Shown here: in pieces, positions 44,766 through 56,323 of the stretch
How positions within the stretch are numbered: position 1 is the stretch's first letter
Layout: every line of letters starts with the position of its first letter
From: Chaetoderma sp. LZ-2023a
Taxonomy: Eukaryota; Mollusca; Caudofoveata; Chaetodermatida; Chaetodermatidae
Direction: 5' to 3'
DNA length: 64,000 bases
Assembly (NCBI GenBank): GCA_034401795.1
Contig: CM067363.1
Location: 25,245,714-25,309,713, forward strand
Made by a program: the position numbers and the translations under genes
The notes under the pieces: model-generated
What the model saw: only the letters and a program-made list of their open reading frames with translations
The model's database searches: none
What the model was told of the DNA's origin: nothing

Positions 44766-45702
44766 TCATCCATTGATAGGTCCGAAAATCAATAAACACA
44801 AATAGTTTGTCACCCATCATCGAATAACCAATATTGACAATCAAGTGATGATGGAAGATGAGAAACATATACACCCTTGTATTAATCTGGCAACAGAACA
44901 GGAGGTGAAAACTAAATCACCGCGAAACCGGCTAAGCTTTTGCAAATGCTACACACCGTCTGCATAGCTCAGACTGGAGACCAAACTAATAATCCTATAG
45001 TTTACACATATAATTCCAAATTCTAGTCATGTGTTGCTTACCTATTCTAAACCTATTCTACTTAACTACAATGGATTCCTAAGAGAGACGTATTCTTAAT
45101 AAAACATAACAACGTTAACCCTACTTTCTTCTCTCTCTAACTGACCAGCGAGCTAACTACATAGCTGACAATCTCACTACTCACTAGCTGTCACTGGCAG
45201 TCAGAGACAGCTGTGGAAGTCCGTCCGAGTCCGTAACCGTAACTCTAACTGTCTAACTGTCCATCGTCAACATTCGTCCACTCTTAAATATGATGCTGTC
45301 CTTATGTCAAAAAAGTGTGTGCATTAATTGATGGCGTGTGTATGCGCGTGAATGTGGCCTAGGAGTATAATTAACTAATTTAACTAATAATATTTAACGT
45401 GTATAATACAATCGTATAACAGCATATTATAACATGGTTACATTGCATTACATGAGTTATACTCTGCACGTGCTCATTCCAACTAATAACTGATTGTTCC
45501 ATTGTGGACGTGTCGATTAATAGTCTATGCATATATTTGTCCCTTTATTGCTGTAATGCTCGTGGCCTGTCCGTTCTAGTTTGTCACGTGTCACTGGGCG
45601 TATCCACCATTCAGCGTATTCGGTAGTCCCGTGTGCGTGTCTGGGCGTGGCTATTGTCAAGCGTATGCGTGAGTTAGTGCGCGCGTCCTTGATGCAGATG
45701 CG

Positions 45703-45706
<4 letters not shown>
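44766..45706. other. No gene recognised
   Basis: No supported ORF or named repeat. CA/CT-rich text lies near 45130-45260. Confidence 0.4.
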
Positions 45707-45746
<40 letters not shown>

Positions 45747-45760
45747 CGTGCGTGCGTGTG

Positions 45761-45804
<44 letters not shown>

Positions 45805-45806
45805 TG
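45707..45806. repeat. (GT)n and (GTGC)n microsatellite
   Basis: GT units are followed by GTGC units. Open frames on both strands here are artefacts of the repeat. Confidence 0.95.
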
Positions 45807-45859
45807 TGTGTCTATGTCCGTCCATTCGTGTTGATGTGTCGATGTGGCTATGCCCTTGT

Positions 45860-45945
45860 ACCATACAATCCAAACACGGGCGAAGCGTGAGTGGAGCTTA
45901 GCTAGAGATGGGCGGGGCATAGCTAAAACTGGAAAGCTCCATTGT
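45860..45945 (-). repeat. Palindromic-core repeat, copy 3 (head only)
   Basis: Contains the inverted head AGATGGGCGGGGCATAGCTA and AAGCGTGAGTGGAGC; the core and tail are missing. Confidence 0.6.
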
Positions 45946-46084
45946 CCATGTTGTAATATGACAATAATCCCTTCAACACAGGCGAATCCTGGGGACCTAG
46001 TGCACGAAAACCATACCTAATAGTAAGCAACTTGAATTAACCATATGAAGTCCCATTCTCTAAATTTTAACACAATCATACACG

Positions 46085-46260
46085 TTAGCTGTTGACTATA
46101 TTGGAACTAATTTGACTGGGATCTGTTGCTGCCAGAGTTCCCAATCAATTTTGTTTCAAAATATTGTTTTAATTTGACTGCGGTCTGTTGTTGTCATAGG
46201 CATCGTCAGTTTGCAATCATATTACGATCAAAATATTCAATGGCATGATTTCTTACATTA
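46085..46260 (+). repeat. Palindromic-core repeat, copy 4 (degenerate core)
   Basis: Contains GGAACTAATTTGACTGGGAT and CTGTTGCTGCC twice, in a rearranged order; a diverged or doubled core. Confidence 0.5.
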
Positions 46261-46469
46261 ACAGTTATTTTTCATATTTATCATTTGAGATTTTAAATGC
46301 ATGGTTAAGATAGACTGTGTCTATTAGGTGGCCGTAGATGGCAGGTTTTACGACCGACCACATAACGCCTTTATGGCGCATTAGGTCCCTGGTATACATG
46401 TATATTTAGTATTACGGCATATATGTCGTTATATCGACCACCCTAGCGCACGTCCTAGGGAGTCACGTA

Positions 46470-46915
46470 TAGCTATGCCCCGCCCATTTCTAGATAAGCT
46501 CCGCCCACCTTTTATATTTGTTCGAAGAGATTTATATACCTTGAAACCTGAATGGACCGTTCCAGTTTTAGCTATGCCCCGCCCATCTCTATCGGCCCTC
46601 CACCCACACCTCGTCATTGTTTGGATCGATCGATCTCTGAGCTACCTGACTATCAATTTCCAGAAAACTATACAGGTAAGCTGTTAAATATTCTGAAACT
46701 AATTTGACTTGGCGCTGTTGCTGTCTATGGCAGCAACAGCGTCCAGTTAAATTACTTTCAAAATATTCAGCAGAATGTTTATTAAATGGTGAATACATAC
46801 AATTCGTACAACGTACCGTACTATTAAGCGTTAAAGCCGGACTATATCGAGTCATTCATGACGTCATGATTATGACGTCATCCTTCACGTAGGTAATACA
46901 AAGTAATATGACGTC
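46470..46915 (+). repeat. Palindromic-core repeat, copy 5
   Basis: Two heads (TAGCTATGCCCCGCCCAT at about 46479 and 46570) precede one core (46678-46772) with arms AAACTAATTTGACTTGGC and its near-complement. The tail carries three perfect CRE palindromes TGACGTCA at 46859, 46873 and 46908. Confidence 0.8.
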
Positions 46916-46919
46916 ATAT

Positions 46920-48087
46920 GATGTATCTATCTTGATAATGATGTGGAAGAAGGTCGTTGCTGCCTTGGTGTTTAAGTGTTCATGGGGGGGGGGGGGGTGA
47001 CTACCCTGCAACAACGTGAATTGTCAAGGCAGCGAGCGGCAACGACTTTTACTCTGCATTGCTATGCGAGTAACAGGCTATTGTCTTATTTTCGCTTTAT
47101 AATGTTTAAATCGGTATGTAGATAGGTAGCTTAATGGAAATCATTAACCATTAGTTAACCCGAGTGAATCAGCCCCTTATATTGATATAACGCCGTGTGA
47201 TAGCAACAGCATTCAGCAACGTGAGCGGCCACTGACCCTGATGACAGAGCAAACTATTTAGATGATTTTGGGAGTAGTAAATAACATTGTGCAGTTAATT
47301 TTGAAACCTTAATGATTGAATTATATTCAAATAGTTATGCTGAACATTATAATTGTACGTCAAGTTTGGTTTTGCCGGAAAGGTATTGTGCTGAATATCA
47401 CGATTCAGTAGGTAATTTTGACCTATGGTCGTTGTGCTGAAAGTTATTTAAGTTTATAGAATATTGGTCTCAAATTCAGATATGGCCTTCTTACTTTTGC
47501 CATGCCATTCGAGCATGGGTTGGGGGCAGTGGTGGGAGGCTATGTTAATGTACTTTGGTATGATTCGCAGCACCTGCGGCTGAATCATTTCACACGTGCA
47601 GTTATGGTGCTTACATTCCCACTGTCTCCACATTTAGTTAACATGACCGAGCATTTGAGTCTAGTGTGGTAGAATGACTTCAGCAATAGTTTGATACACA
47701 AACAGGATGTTGCTTATCAAGGACCATACATCTGAATAACATTTGGCTCCTACTTTACTGGTAATGAAATAGATAGGCATCCGGCAGGGTGACATTGACG
47801 TCCACCTGACTGGTGTTAGAATGGTAAACTTGTAACTTTGACTGCTGAGAATTCGTCACAAGCGCACTAGCTCTCACCTAAAAGTATTTGATGGCACAAC
47901 TTCTAGGAAGAGATAAACGGAAGTTGATTGGTCTGTAATTACATCATGGTCTAGGCAGAGTCAATCAAAGTATATGTATCAGAGACCTAGAAGATGTGGC
48001 AGAATATAATTCTAGCTTATAAAAGCTGATGTTTGAGAATGAAACTTCACTTCGGTCACACAATTCAGTGAACCTTATATGTAAATT
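46920..48087. other. No gene recognised
   Basis: Poly-G run at 46985-46998, otherwise unremarkable AT-rich DNA. Confidence 0.45.
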
Positions 48088-48296
48088 ATGTGCCTCGATG
48101 GAATGCAACGAAATAAATCTTAACATATGATGATTTCAATCCGTCTAAATAAATTTCGTATTTTTAGTTATGAAATTGAAATAGAGGCACGGTCCCCTAA
48201 TTCAAATTTACAACTTAAAAATTTATATTAATTTATACGTAATGAAATCATCATATGTTAAGATTTATTTCGTTTCATTACATCTAGGCACACAAT
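48088..48296. repeat. Foldback MITE-like repeat
   Basis: Arms of about 55 bp: TGTGCCTCGATGGAATGCAA, then AACGAAATAAATCTTAACAT at the left, and the complements at 48240-48296. They surround an AT-rich centre of about 95 bp. Arm identity is high, so it is rather recent. Confidence 0.75.
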
Positions 48297-48464
48297 TTAA
48301 GCCTCTAAAAGTATACTAATTTAACAAATTATTTTCAGGCATTTTGGTGTGAATATGCACCTACAGTTTCAAGTTATCTTGTTAGGCTAGTGCGAATACA
48401 ATTATTTATCTTAAGTTTATGTAAGACATTTTGTTGGTTCTTCATGATAATGTATGTTTCCATT

Positions 48465-48800
48465 TTTAGCTATGCCCCGCCCATCTCTAGCCAAGCTCCA
48501 CCCACACCACGCTCGTGTTGGGATCGATCGATCTCTGAACTCTCTGACTATCGTTTTCAAGAAAACTATACCGGTAAGCGGTTGAATATTTTGAAACTAA
48601 TTTGACTGGGTGCTGTTTATTAAATAGCAATCAATTACAAAGACATACAATTCATACAACGTGTCGGACTGTTTGAGATTTGATGACGGTCTATATGGAA
48701 CCCTTTGTGTCGTAATGATTGTGACGTCATCATACACGCGCTGAGATGATTTTGACGTCATACGAGGTCAGATGATGGATGGATACTCTGGAAAGGGGAA
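48465..48800 (+). repeat. Palindromic-core repeat, copy 6 (right core arm deleted)
   Basis: Head, GGGATCGATCGATCTCTGAA, and left arm to GCTGTT are present, then it jumps directly to ATTAAATAG of the tail. Loss of one palindrome arm is a typical hairpin-mediated deletion. The tail contains TGACGTCA twice (48721, 48760 region). Confidence 0.75.
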
Positions 48801-49094
48801 TTAACTCTCAATGAGCTGGAAGAAACATGCACTCCTTATCTGAAGTTTCCATCATCGTTAAGATATGCCCAGCAATTCAATAAATATCGTCATCTCATTA
48901 TCAGTCGGAGGCGGCGAGCGAATTGCACAGTTCTGTTATCTACGACATTGTCACAGCAACCAAATATTACCAACTCTAGATTTTAGGAGGGAGTGACGTC
49001 ATAATCATAATACAATTGGGAACACACTAATATTGGTAACTGAACAGTTGGGTCACGTGAAAAGTTTATAATATGAACACATAATCAATGGAGA

Positions 49095-49430
49095 AATCCA
49101 GTTTTAGCTATGCCCCTCCCACATTTAGCTAAGCTCCACCCACGCTTTGTCTGTGTTGGCATCAATTGATCCATGCACTTTCTGAAACTCAATTTCCAGA
49201 AAACTATACATGTGAGCTGTTGAATATTTTGAAACTAATTTGACTGTGTGCTGATGCTGCCTATGGCAGCACCAGCCTCAAGTGAAATTAATTTCAAATA
49301 TTCAACAAAATGTTTATTAAAAAGTAAAGGCATGCAATTCGTACAACGTGACCAACTATCCAGCGTTTAAGACAGACTAAATTTTCATCGAGTAATTCAT
49401 GACGTAATTGAATACGTCGTTAGCATACAC
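49095..49430 (+). repeat. Palindromic-core repeat, copy 7
   Basis: Head with CTCCACCCACGC, core about 49215-49308 with arms mismatched at several places, and tail with ATGCAATTCGTACAACGTG. Confidence 0.75.
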
Positions 49431-49444
49431 GCCACGTAATGGAC

Positions 49445-49860
49445 CTTTCCATTTTTAGCTATGCCCCACCCAACTCTAGCTAAGCTCCACCCACACCTCG
49501 CTCGTGTTGGGATCGATCGATCTCTGAACACCCTGACTATCAATTTCCAAAAAAAATACACAGGTAAGCTGTTGAATATTTTGAAACCAATTTGACTGGG
49601 AGCTGTTGCTGCCTAAGGCAGCAACAACGCCCAGTTAAATTAGTTTCAAAATATTCAACAGCATGTTTATTAAATAACAAAGAATTACAAAGACATACAA
49701 TTCATACAACGTGTCGGACTGTTTGAGATTTTTATGACGGTCTATATGGAACCCTTTGTGATGTAATGATTGTGACGTTATCATACACGCGATGAGCTGG
49801 TTATGACGTCATACGAGGTCAGATGATGGAAGGATACTCTGGAAAGGTGAATTGAGTATA
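49445..49860 (+). repeat. Palindromic-core repeat, copy 8
   Basis: Full-length copy. The core 49569-49660 has arms of about 45 bp (CTGTTGAATATTTTGAAACC and complement) around GCTGCCTAAGGCAGC. Its tail closely matches copy 6, including GATGGAAGGATACTCTGGAAA. Confidence 0.8.
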
Positions 49861-50020
49861 GCGTCATATGATTGATTGAGAAACCGGATTCGTGAAGTCA
49901 CTTAGACCTACGTCGAAACAATGTTTTTAAAATATCGCTTCTGATAGTTTTAGAAGCCAATGAATAAACTACTGGGTTTAAGGCACTGTTAGAAGAAGCA
50001 AAATATGTTTCTGTGTTATA

Positions 50021-50290
50021 CACTGGTGGGCAGAAAAATGAGGCAAACATGATTTATCATATTTTTAATGATTACTCTTTCATGTTAATAAATACAGGTG
50101 AAATAAGTGACAATTTTACATAATATTGTATGCGTTGTCTGTGTGCAGGGTACCTTTTAGTATCGGATAGCCTTTCCCTTATTTTTTTGTCTCTAAACCC
50201 ACCCATTTGGGCAAGCTGTCTGAAAGCTTTTTGCATTGTGCTGCGTCAATGCTGTTCCATTCATGTCTGACTGCTTTCCGCTGCTGAGTG
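50021..50290 (+). repeat. Left inverted repeat of Tc1 copy 1
   Basis: Reverse complement of 52122-52391. The inner part (about 50170-50290) is an inverted copy of the coding sequence for the transposase C-terminus, so the repeat is longer than a simple terminal repeat. Confidence 0.85.
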
Positions 50291-50485
50291 AGCTAATTTG
50301 CATATCAAAAGCCATCTACTGAATGGATTCTTGTTCTATATTAGACCTACATGCATACACAAAAGACAAATAGTGCGTCTCTGTGTTCAGGATTTAAAGT
50401 GAATTAACTAACCAAACTAGCAAGCTAGTTGAGTTACGCTGACCGAGGTGACAAGACATTAGCCATTACTGTAATCTCTGTGTAA

Positions 50486-50546
50486 TAGAGGCACAATACG
50501 AAAGACGAGTCCCACGGTTACCTGACTCCTAGCCTGAAGAGTGAAG
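50486..50546. repeat. 60-bp segment matching the GPCR relic
   Basis: TAATAGAGGCACAATACGAA, then AGACGAGTCCCACGGTTACC, differs at only a few positions from 52756-52816, which belongs to the GPCR relic (loop 2/helix 4 region). It sits between the Tc1 left repeat and the transposase start. Confidence 0.65.
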
Positions 50547-50562
50547 TTATTTTTGATTCAAA

Positions 50563-52290
50563 ATGTCTTTAAAAAAAGGCTAAATTCCATGTACCTGTTG
50601 AAGTCAAAGCCGGATCGCAGGTCTTCGTCAAGCTGGAAAGTCATATCCTGAGATTAAGAAAATGCTAAAATCTGAGGATATTCAGATTCCACTGTCTACA
50701 ATACAGAGAATTCGCCACACATTTCAAGTGGCAGGTTCTGTTGCCCGGAAAGTAGGTCCTGGACGAGCTAAAGTGACAACATGTCGAGATGAAAGAAGGC
50801 TGAAAATGACTGTTCTGAAGAATCGTAAGAAGATTCTCACCAAATTAGCAGAAGAATTCAGAAATCCACAAAATAAGGCTGTTTCAAGAATAACAATTGC
50901 ATGGAGGCTCAAGGAAGCTGGTTTTTCATCAAAGCGGTGTGCTAAGAAACCATTGCTGTCCACAAAGAACGTTGCAGACACTCAGATTTTTGGCACTTTA
51001 TCGTGACCATGATTCTCAGTGGTTTGAGCGTGTTCTCTGGAGTGATGAGTCATGTTTTGAGCTGTGTACAGATGCTCCCGAGATCTGTCTTCGTAGGTCA
51101 TGTGAAAAATATAATCCAGAATGCCTTTCCACCACTGTGAAACATGGAGGAGGTGGAATTATGGTATGGGGTGTGTTTTCTGCATCTGGTGTTGGCGAGC
51201 TTGTGCAATGTGAAAAGTCCATTAATACAAAGGAGTATCAAAACATATGACTATGGATAAACATGTTAGTTACATCTGCAAAGTCTGCTATTTTCAATTG
51301 CGCAATATCGGCAGCATCAGGCGCTATATCACAAAAGAGGCCGCGATCATGCTAGTACGAGCATTGATAACGTCGCGCCTGGATTATTGTAATAGCCTCC
51401 TGATTGGCGCCTCAAAAGAACTTATTCAGCGACTTCAGGTGGTCCAGAACACTGCAGCGAGAATCATATCCCTGTGTGCCAAGCGAGAACACATTACTCC
51501 GGTCCTACATGATTTGCACTGGCTCCCCATTGTGCAAAGAATAACTTTTAAGACACTATGTCTGACATACCAATGTGTATCTGGCACAGCACCAGCCTAT
51601 CTCTCTGACCTTGTACAACCTTACATTCCTGGTCGCTCTCTCAGATCTGCTAATCTAAATCTACTAAAAGTACCTAAGGTCAACTCTAAAACATATGGCC
51701 ATAAAACTTTCTCTTTCACTGCAGCTACCGAATGGAATAACTTACCAAATGAAATTAGAAACTCATCAACTTTAGAAATCTTTAAATCCAATCTTAAATT
51801 CTATTTATTTCAAATAGCATATCCATAGAATACTTACGCGCGTTAGCGCTTAGAGCATGCAGTTGCATGGATTAAGCGCTCTAAAAATGTACTATTATTA
51901 TTATTATATTAGAAAAGGGGCTGCTTCCAAGCCTGAACAAGTTGTGTAGTGGAAATAAAAGACGAATAGCAATTTTTCAACAAGATAATGCCCCGGCACA
52001 CACAGCAAAAACAACAAAGTCATGGTTTGAGCGGCATTCTCTGTCAGTAATGTTTTGACCTGGACAGTCACCAGATCTTAACCCCATAGAGAATATATGG
52101 GTGCATATCAAGGCCAAACCGGTTGGCAGAAAATTTGGGCAGTCAGATATGAATGGAACAGCATTGATGCAGCACACTGTAAAAGGCTTTCAGACAGCTT
52201 GCTCAAACGGCTGAGATTTCTGAAGAAAAACAAGGGAAAAGCTATCCCATACGAAAAGGTACCCTTGCACACAGACAATGCATACGATAT
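50563..52290 (+). pseudogene. Tc1-like transposase, decayed
   Basis: The N-terminal helix-turn-helix region includes DIQIPLSTIQRIRHTF. First catalytic Asp: VLWSDESCFEL near 51030. Then come HGGGGIMVWGVF, second Asp in FQQDNAPAHTAK near 51985, and the Glu in SPDLNPIENIW near 52075. Frameshifts, a stop before PGQSPDL and the LINE at 51247-51910 disrupt it. The C-terminus overlaps the right inverted repeat. Confidence 0.88.
51247..51910 (+). pseudogene. 5'-truncated L2/CR1-like LINE inside the Tc1 transposase
   Basis: A 193-codon open block gives the reverse transcriptase thumb and C-terminus (LVRALITSRLDYCNSLLIGA, RLQVVQNTAARI, LHDLHWLPIVQRI, then TEWNNLPNEIRNSSTLEIFK). A short 3' UTR ending in (ATT)n follows. 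The Tc1 protein frame resumes at LEKGLLPSLNKL directly after it. Confidence 0.88.
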
Positions 52291-52391
52291 TATGTAAAAT
52301 TGTCACTTATTTCACCTGTATTTATTAACATGAAAGAGTAATCATAAAAAATATGATAACTCATGTTTGCCTCTTTTTTTGCCCAGCAGTG
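52122..52391 (-). repeat. Right inverted repeat of Tc1 copy 1
   Basis: Partner of 50021-50290. It contains the last codons of the transposase and the 3' untranslated end. Confidence 0.85.
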
Positions 52392-53213
52392 TATATGATA
52401 TAGTGAAATGAGTATTGTGGTGCATTGGAATACCCGTGTTACGCACTGTGTATCGTATATGGCGCAAAGGTGACGAGGATTAGTACTCAAACAATAGTTA
52501 CTGCTCTGGGGTCAGTATTTCTGCGCGACTCCTGCATCGCATCTATTTTTGTCTGGGATACTTTTAAGTGTTTATAAATATGAAAGAAGCAAATAAAAAA
52601 AATGGAACTAGGGCAGCCATTAGAATAAGGATAAGATCTTTTATATATAGGCCACCTTGAAACTCACAGATATCTACCTCTTGTTCCCGATAATGAACCC
52701 GAAGTGTGGAGTAGACGATAGCAACTGGTAAGTGTGAGGCATAACCAATAGTTGTAATAGAGGCACAACACGAAAGACGGGTCCCACGGTTACTTGACTC
52801 CTAGCTTGGAGCGGGTAGCACAGCTGATAAAAACGCATCAGTGAGAAGAACACCAAATGGTAGGTGCTAACAGAAATCGCTGGATAAGATAGATACATGA
52901 CTAAAGGACACAAGAAACTGGTTCCAGGTACCAACATTACTGGATGTAAGAAAATAGGCGAGAGAAATGCGCTTATACGTGTTATCAACTCAAACACACA
53001 TAACCTGGTCACCATCATGAAAAGGGGTGATTTGTATTTCTTCGCTTTAATCAGATACGTAAAAAGTATCAATGCCTTGGAATTGTGCGTTTGAACGGTT
53101 CCATGCTGGTTGAAAGATATTTATTCTGGTTAATCTCATGAGATGATGTTGCTAAGCGTATTGTCTTTGCACGCGAGTTGTTTGCATCTGTAGAATGTGG
53201 ATCAGGTATTTCA

Positions 53214-53390
53214 CCTTCGATCAATACTCACCATTATATTTCTTCTGATACAGCTAGCCTGGATAGCTGGGCCCTAGGACTATATACTTAGTAAGCTTTA
53301 CCGACTCCTGGAACCGGGTACTCGGCTCCCAACTGCCGAGTACCCGTTTGCCATGAAGCCCATTCTTGTTTGCATAGCAACAAGAGACAC
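53214..53390 (+). repeat. DIRS left inverted terminal repeat
   Basis: Includes AATACTCACCATT, GCTAGCCTGGATAGCTGGG, and ACTCGGCTCCCAACTGCCGA with a strong internal hairpin (GGGTACTCGGC / GCCGAGTACCC). Matched in inverse at 59935-60108. Confidence 0.85.
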
Positions 53391-54277
53391 ATGCTTTTTT
53401 TGCAGTTGGATGTCTTGAGATTATATTAAGTCATTTTTCTGTGTAATTGTGATAGCTTTGTGCGCTCTCTAAGGATATATTGGATTACCATGGATGCAGC
53501 CGATGATAACCAGGTCGTATATTTCCATGTTATTCCATAGTTAAAAGACTTACGTCTTCAAAATTTCGTCTGTGTCGCATGTTCCAATTTCTAACCCCAA
53601 AGAATCTGGGACGTGTGTTAACAACAAAATATGCCAGATGATCGCCTTCCTTTAAATCCCAACAGGCGAAATCCTAACACGAAAATCGGCTGACGTCGTT
53701 CTCCGTAAGATCCGAGCGGGTGACGTCACACCCGTGTTGCTCGGATGTTTATGTGAAGAAAATGTTTCATTAATTCGCGCATCTGATTCTAGGTGCTGCG
53801 TACTTTAATTGGTACCAGAAAAACTTTGGAATTTTCAAGTTTTGCGTGTTATCACGATCTGTTTACAATGATCAGTGGTTTCAAAATTCTTGATTTAGAT
53901 GTGTGGTCTGCAGTTTTACCGTGTGCTACAGCAGTTTGGTTACATTTTGTTGTTTCCTCACATATCGTTTTGGCCTTCGTTAGGAGTATAATTTATATTT
54001 ATTAATAAATATACCCCGAATGCTATGCGATATTATTCCTGGTTCCGTTATACATCCTTGAGGATCAGTGTATGGGTGTATTATTGCCCGCTTCGTTCTT
54101 GTCGTCATAATCAATGCGATCCTCGCTGTAACGTTGCGGGGTGGGGTGCGGGAGGGTTAACAGTTATTTTATGATCAAAATATTTGAAAATTAATTGTCT
54201 GCCTTCCATTTCTGTTTCGTTCCGCTTGCTTATTGTAGGTTTGTGCTTATTTATACACCAAGCCAGCCCCGCCATCA

Positions 54278-56283
54278 TGTGACATGTGCCACAAATTCGT
54301 GAGGGTTCTATTCAAGGACCATGTCTGTTTCCGCTGTACTAAGTGTAATCTTGACAGTAGGTCTAACGTGCACAGTGTGGTCAGTCGATATGATAGGACT
54401 TGGCAGGGTCTGATGCGGGGTCAGCCGGTCCGATAGTAAATCGTGGAGCGTCAGTTTCGGCCCTTGGGGGCGTTCCACGTCTGCAACCGGAGGTGGCGGA
54501 GATGGCACTGCCGGCGTGGTTTGGTCTTGCTATGCAAGGCTTCTTGCTGGTGTCGTTCCTGCTGCCAAAAGTTGTAGGGCAGTCTCTCCACATGTTTGAT
54601 TCGGACCCTGTCCGTGGACAGGGTTCTGGACTGGCCACCGAGGGAGCCGTCTCGTAAGGTCCCCTGGCAGTCCCGTCGGGCTCCGGCCTGATGGGCTTTG
54701 TCTCTCTGCGGCCACCTCCGGGTGGTCCAGTAGCGGTGGGTGGTCCATCAGGCATGGGAGCCGTCCGCCAGGACGGCTCCACGGTTTCCTCATCTAGTGA
54801 TGACTTGCGACCTGTGATGCCGCGGGTGGGGAGCATGGAGGTCGATTCCATCCTGGACGAAACCGTCCTCCATCTGTCTGGCTTGGCGCAAGCCAGGGCA
54901 GCGGCTCCGCCCATGGTTGAGGGCACTCCGGTACCGGGCACCGGCCCCTTGATGGTTGGTTTGCCGCCAACCGACACAGTGACGGGTGTGGCTGGCCAGG
55001 CGTGGTACTCACCTGTCTCGCCTGGTCCAGCGGTCAGACATGGGGTGCCGCTGGCGCCGGTGTTTGGCCACGGTTCTTCAACCGCTACGGGTCTGCACGG
55101 TTTTCCGTGTGGGCCTACTCCATGGACTGGTGGAACCATATGGTACCGGAGTTCCTGGCGTATCAGCAATGGCTCCTAGCCGGGAGACCGTTGCTGGTAG
55201 GGCCGTGAACATGTCAATGGGTGACGTGTTCACGGGAGTGTCCTCCTCGGAGACAGATTGGTTTGAGGCTCTGGCTTGGCTAGCCAGAGTAGACCCCTAT
55301 GTGGTTTCGACCACATCCAAGGAGGATGCACCCCGTCCATCGGTTGCATCAATTATGACGGGGATCTTGACGCTTCCCGGATCCAGTCTATTGGACTGGA
55401 TCCAGGGTTTATGGAGTTGCTGGATGCTATTTATAGCAAACAACTCCTGACCAAGGGCCAGCTTCCTGTGGCCTCCAGGGAGGTGCGGGCGAAGTGTCGT
55501 ATTTCACGGTGGGAATACGACATGTATGGTGTTGTCCCGATGGTCAACGAGGATGACCGCTGGGTACTGGGTGTCCAGAGTGCTAGAGCTGGTGGCCCCA
55601 CCCCGGCACTGGTGGACAAAGCTCAGATACACCATGATGAAGTCCTGTCCCTATGTGATGAGGGGGTGAGGGCAGCAATGAGTGCTGTCAACCACTCTTA
55701 TCGCCTTCTTCAGTCGGTGTGGGCTGAAGCGGAGGCAGGCCACCCTGTGCCACCTGTGGCACTTTCGTGCGTTAATGACGGCCTGGTGCTGTCTATGGAC
55801 GCATTGGCAAGGGTGCAGGTGCGTGTGACAAAGTCCAGGAGGCGGATGGTCCTTGACCATATGCGTCCAGCTACGGCCATCAGGGAGCGTCTTCTTGGGA
55901 TGCCCCTGACAGGCCCTAGAACCTTTGGTGGCCAAGCACGGGCCATCTTAGAGGACACGGCCAGCATTGCGCAGAATCGGTTGGTGGTTAATCTGCAGCT
56001 AGAGCTAGTGTGTTAAGCGCACGCACTAGGGGCTGTAGACAAGCCGCTAACTGGGCAACCTAAGAAGCAGAAAATGCACAAAAGCAAGGCGAAAGCTAAG
56101 CTGAGTGCTGCTTCTGCTTCTACTGGGTTTTCTCAGCCACCTCCGGTGAAGAAGGCCAAGAAGATTGTGGAGGCCCCTACCCTCTCCAATCTTGCTCCTG
56201 ATCACCCGAGAGGCGGGAAGGGCAAGGTGAAGGGTAAGGGTAAGTCCTCAAGGGGCGGAAAGAAGGGAGCGGATCATACCTGA
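54278..56283 (+). pseudogene. DIRS gag relic
   Basis: It begins with a Cys/His cluster (CDMCHKFV, then DHVCFRCTKC) typical of DIRS Gag N-termini. A Pro/Gly-rich region and the main capsid-like block follow at 55276-56016 (DPGFMELLDAIYSKQLLTKG, AMSAVNHSYRLLQSVW). A Lys-rich tail after a stop (56074-56283) ends GKGKVKGKGKSSRGGKKG, probably nucleic-acid-binding. Stops at 54655, 55177 and 56014 and frame changes break it. The GC content is higher than in neighbouring DNA. Confidence 0.7.
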
Positions 56284-56323
56284 GGGTACGAGGGCTCCCT
56301 TCGTATCTGCCTGGACCGCACCT

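Larger units (their letters stand above)
50021..52391 (+). mobile_element. Tc1-like transposon (copy 1), broken by a LINE
   Basis: The ends are CACTGGTGGGCA at 50021 and TGCCCAGCAGTG ending at 52391, flanked by TA. The inverted repeats are about 270 bp (50021-50290 and 52122-52391). A decayed transposase runs from about 50563 to 52290 and is itself cut by a LINE fragment (51247-51910). It lies in the GPCR relic. Confidence 0.88.
49898..53090 (-). pseudogene. Rhodopsin-like (class A) GPCR, disrupted
   Basis: On the minus strand the 53072-52680 block shows the end of helix 1 and loop 1 (LIKAKKYKSP), helix 2, and helix 3 with the conserved Cys (SFLCPLVMYLSY), but FFSLMRFYQLCYP where E/DRY is expected. 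Helix 5 (LILILMAALVPFFLFASF) is at about 52610, followed by stops. Helix 7 (SNSALNPVVYSLA, the NPxxY motif) and helix 8 are at 50018-49898, ending with a stop. A Tc1 element (50021-52391) sits just before helix 7. Removing it and one TA restores an uninterrupted HFTISYNTETYF frame. In-frame stops and a frameshift in loop 3/helix 6 mark a dead receptor. Ligand unknown. Confidence 0.8.

Noticed and set aside
45707..45920. Open frames of Cys/Val or His/Thr repeats
   Set aside because: They are translations of the (GT)n/(GTGC)n microsatellite.
44480..49860. Palindromic-core repeats as tRNA-derived SINEs
   Set aside because: No convincing A and B box pair was found in the head, and the long central palindrome is not a SINE trait.
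54381..55169. Minus-strand ORF of 262 codons
   Set aside because: Antisense to the GC-rich DIRS gag region; Pro/Gly/Thr-rich with no recognised motif.
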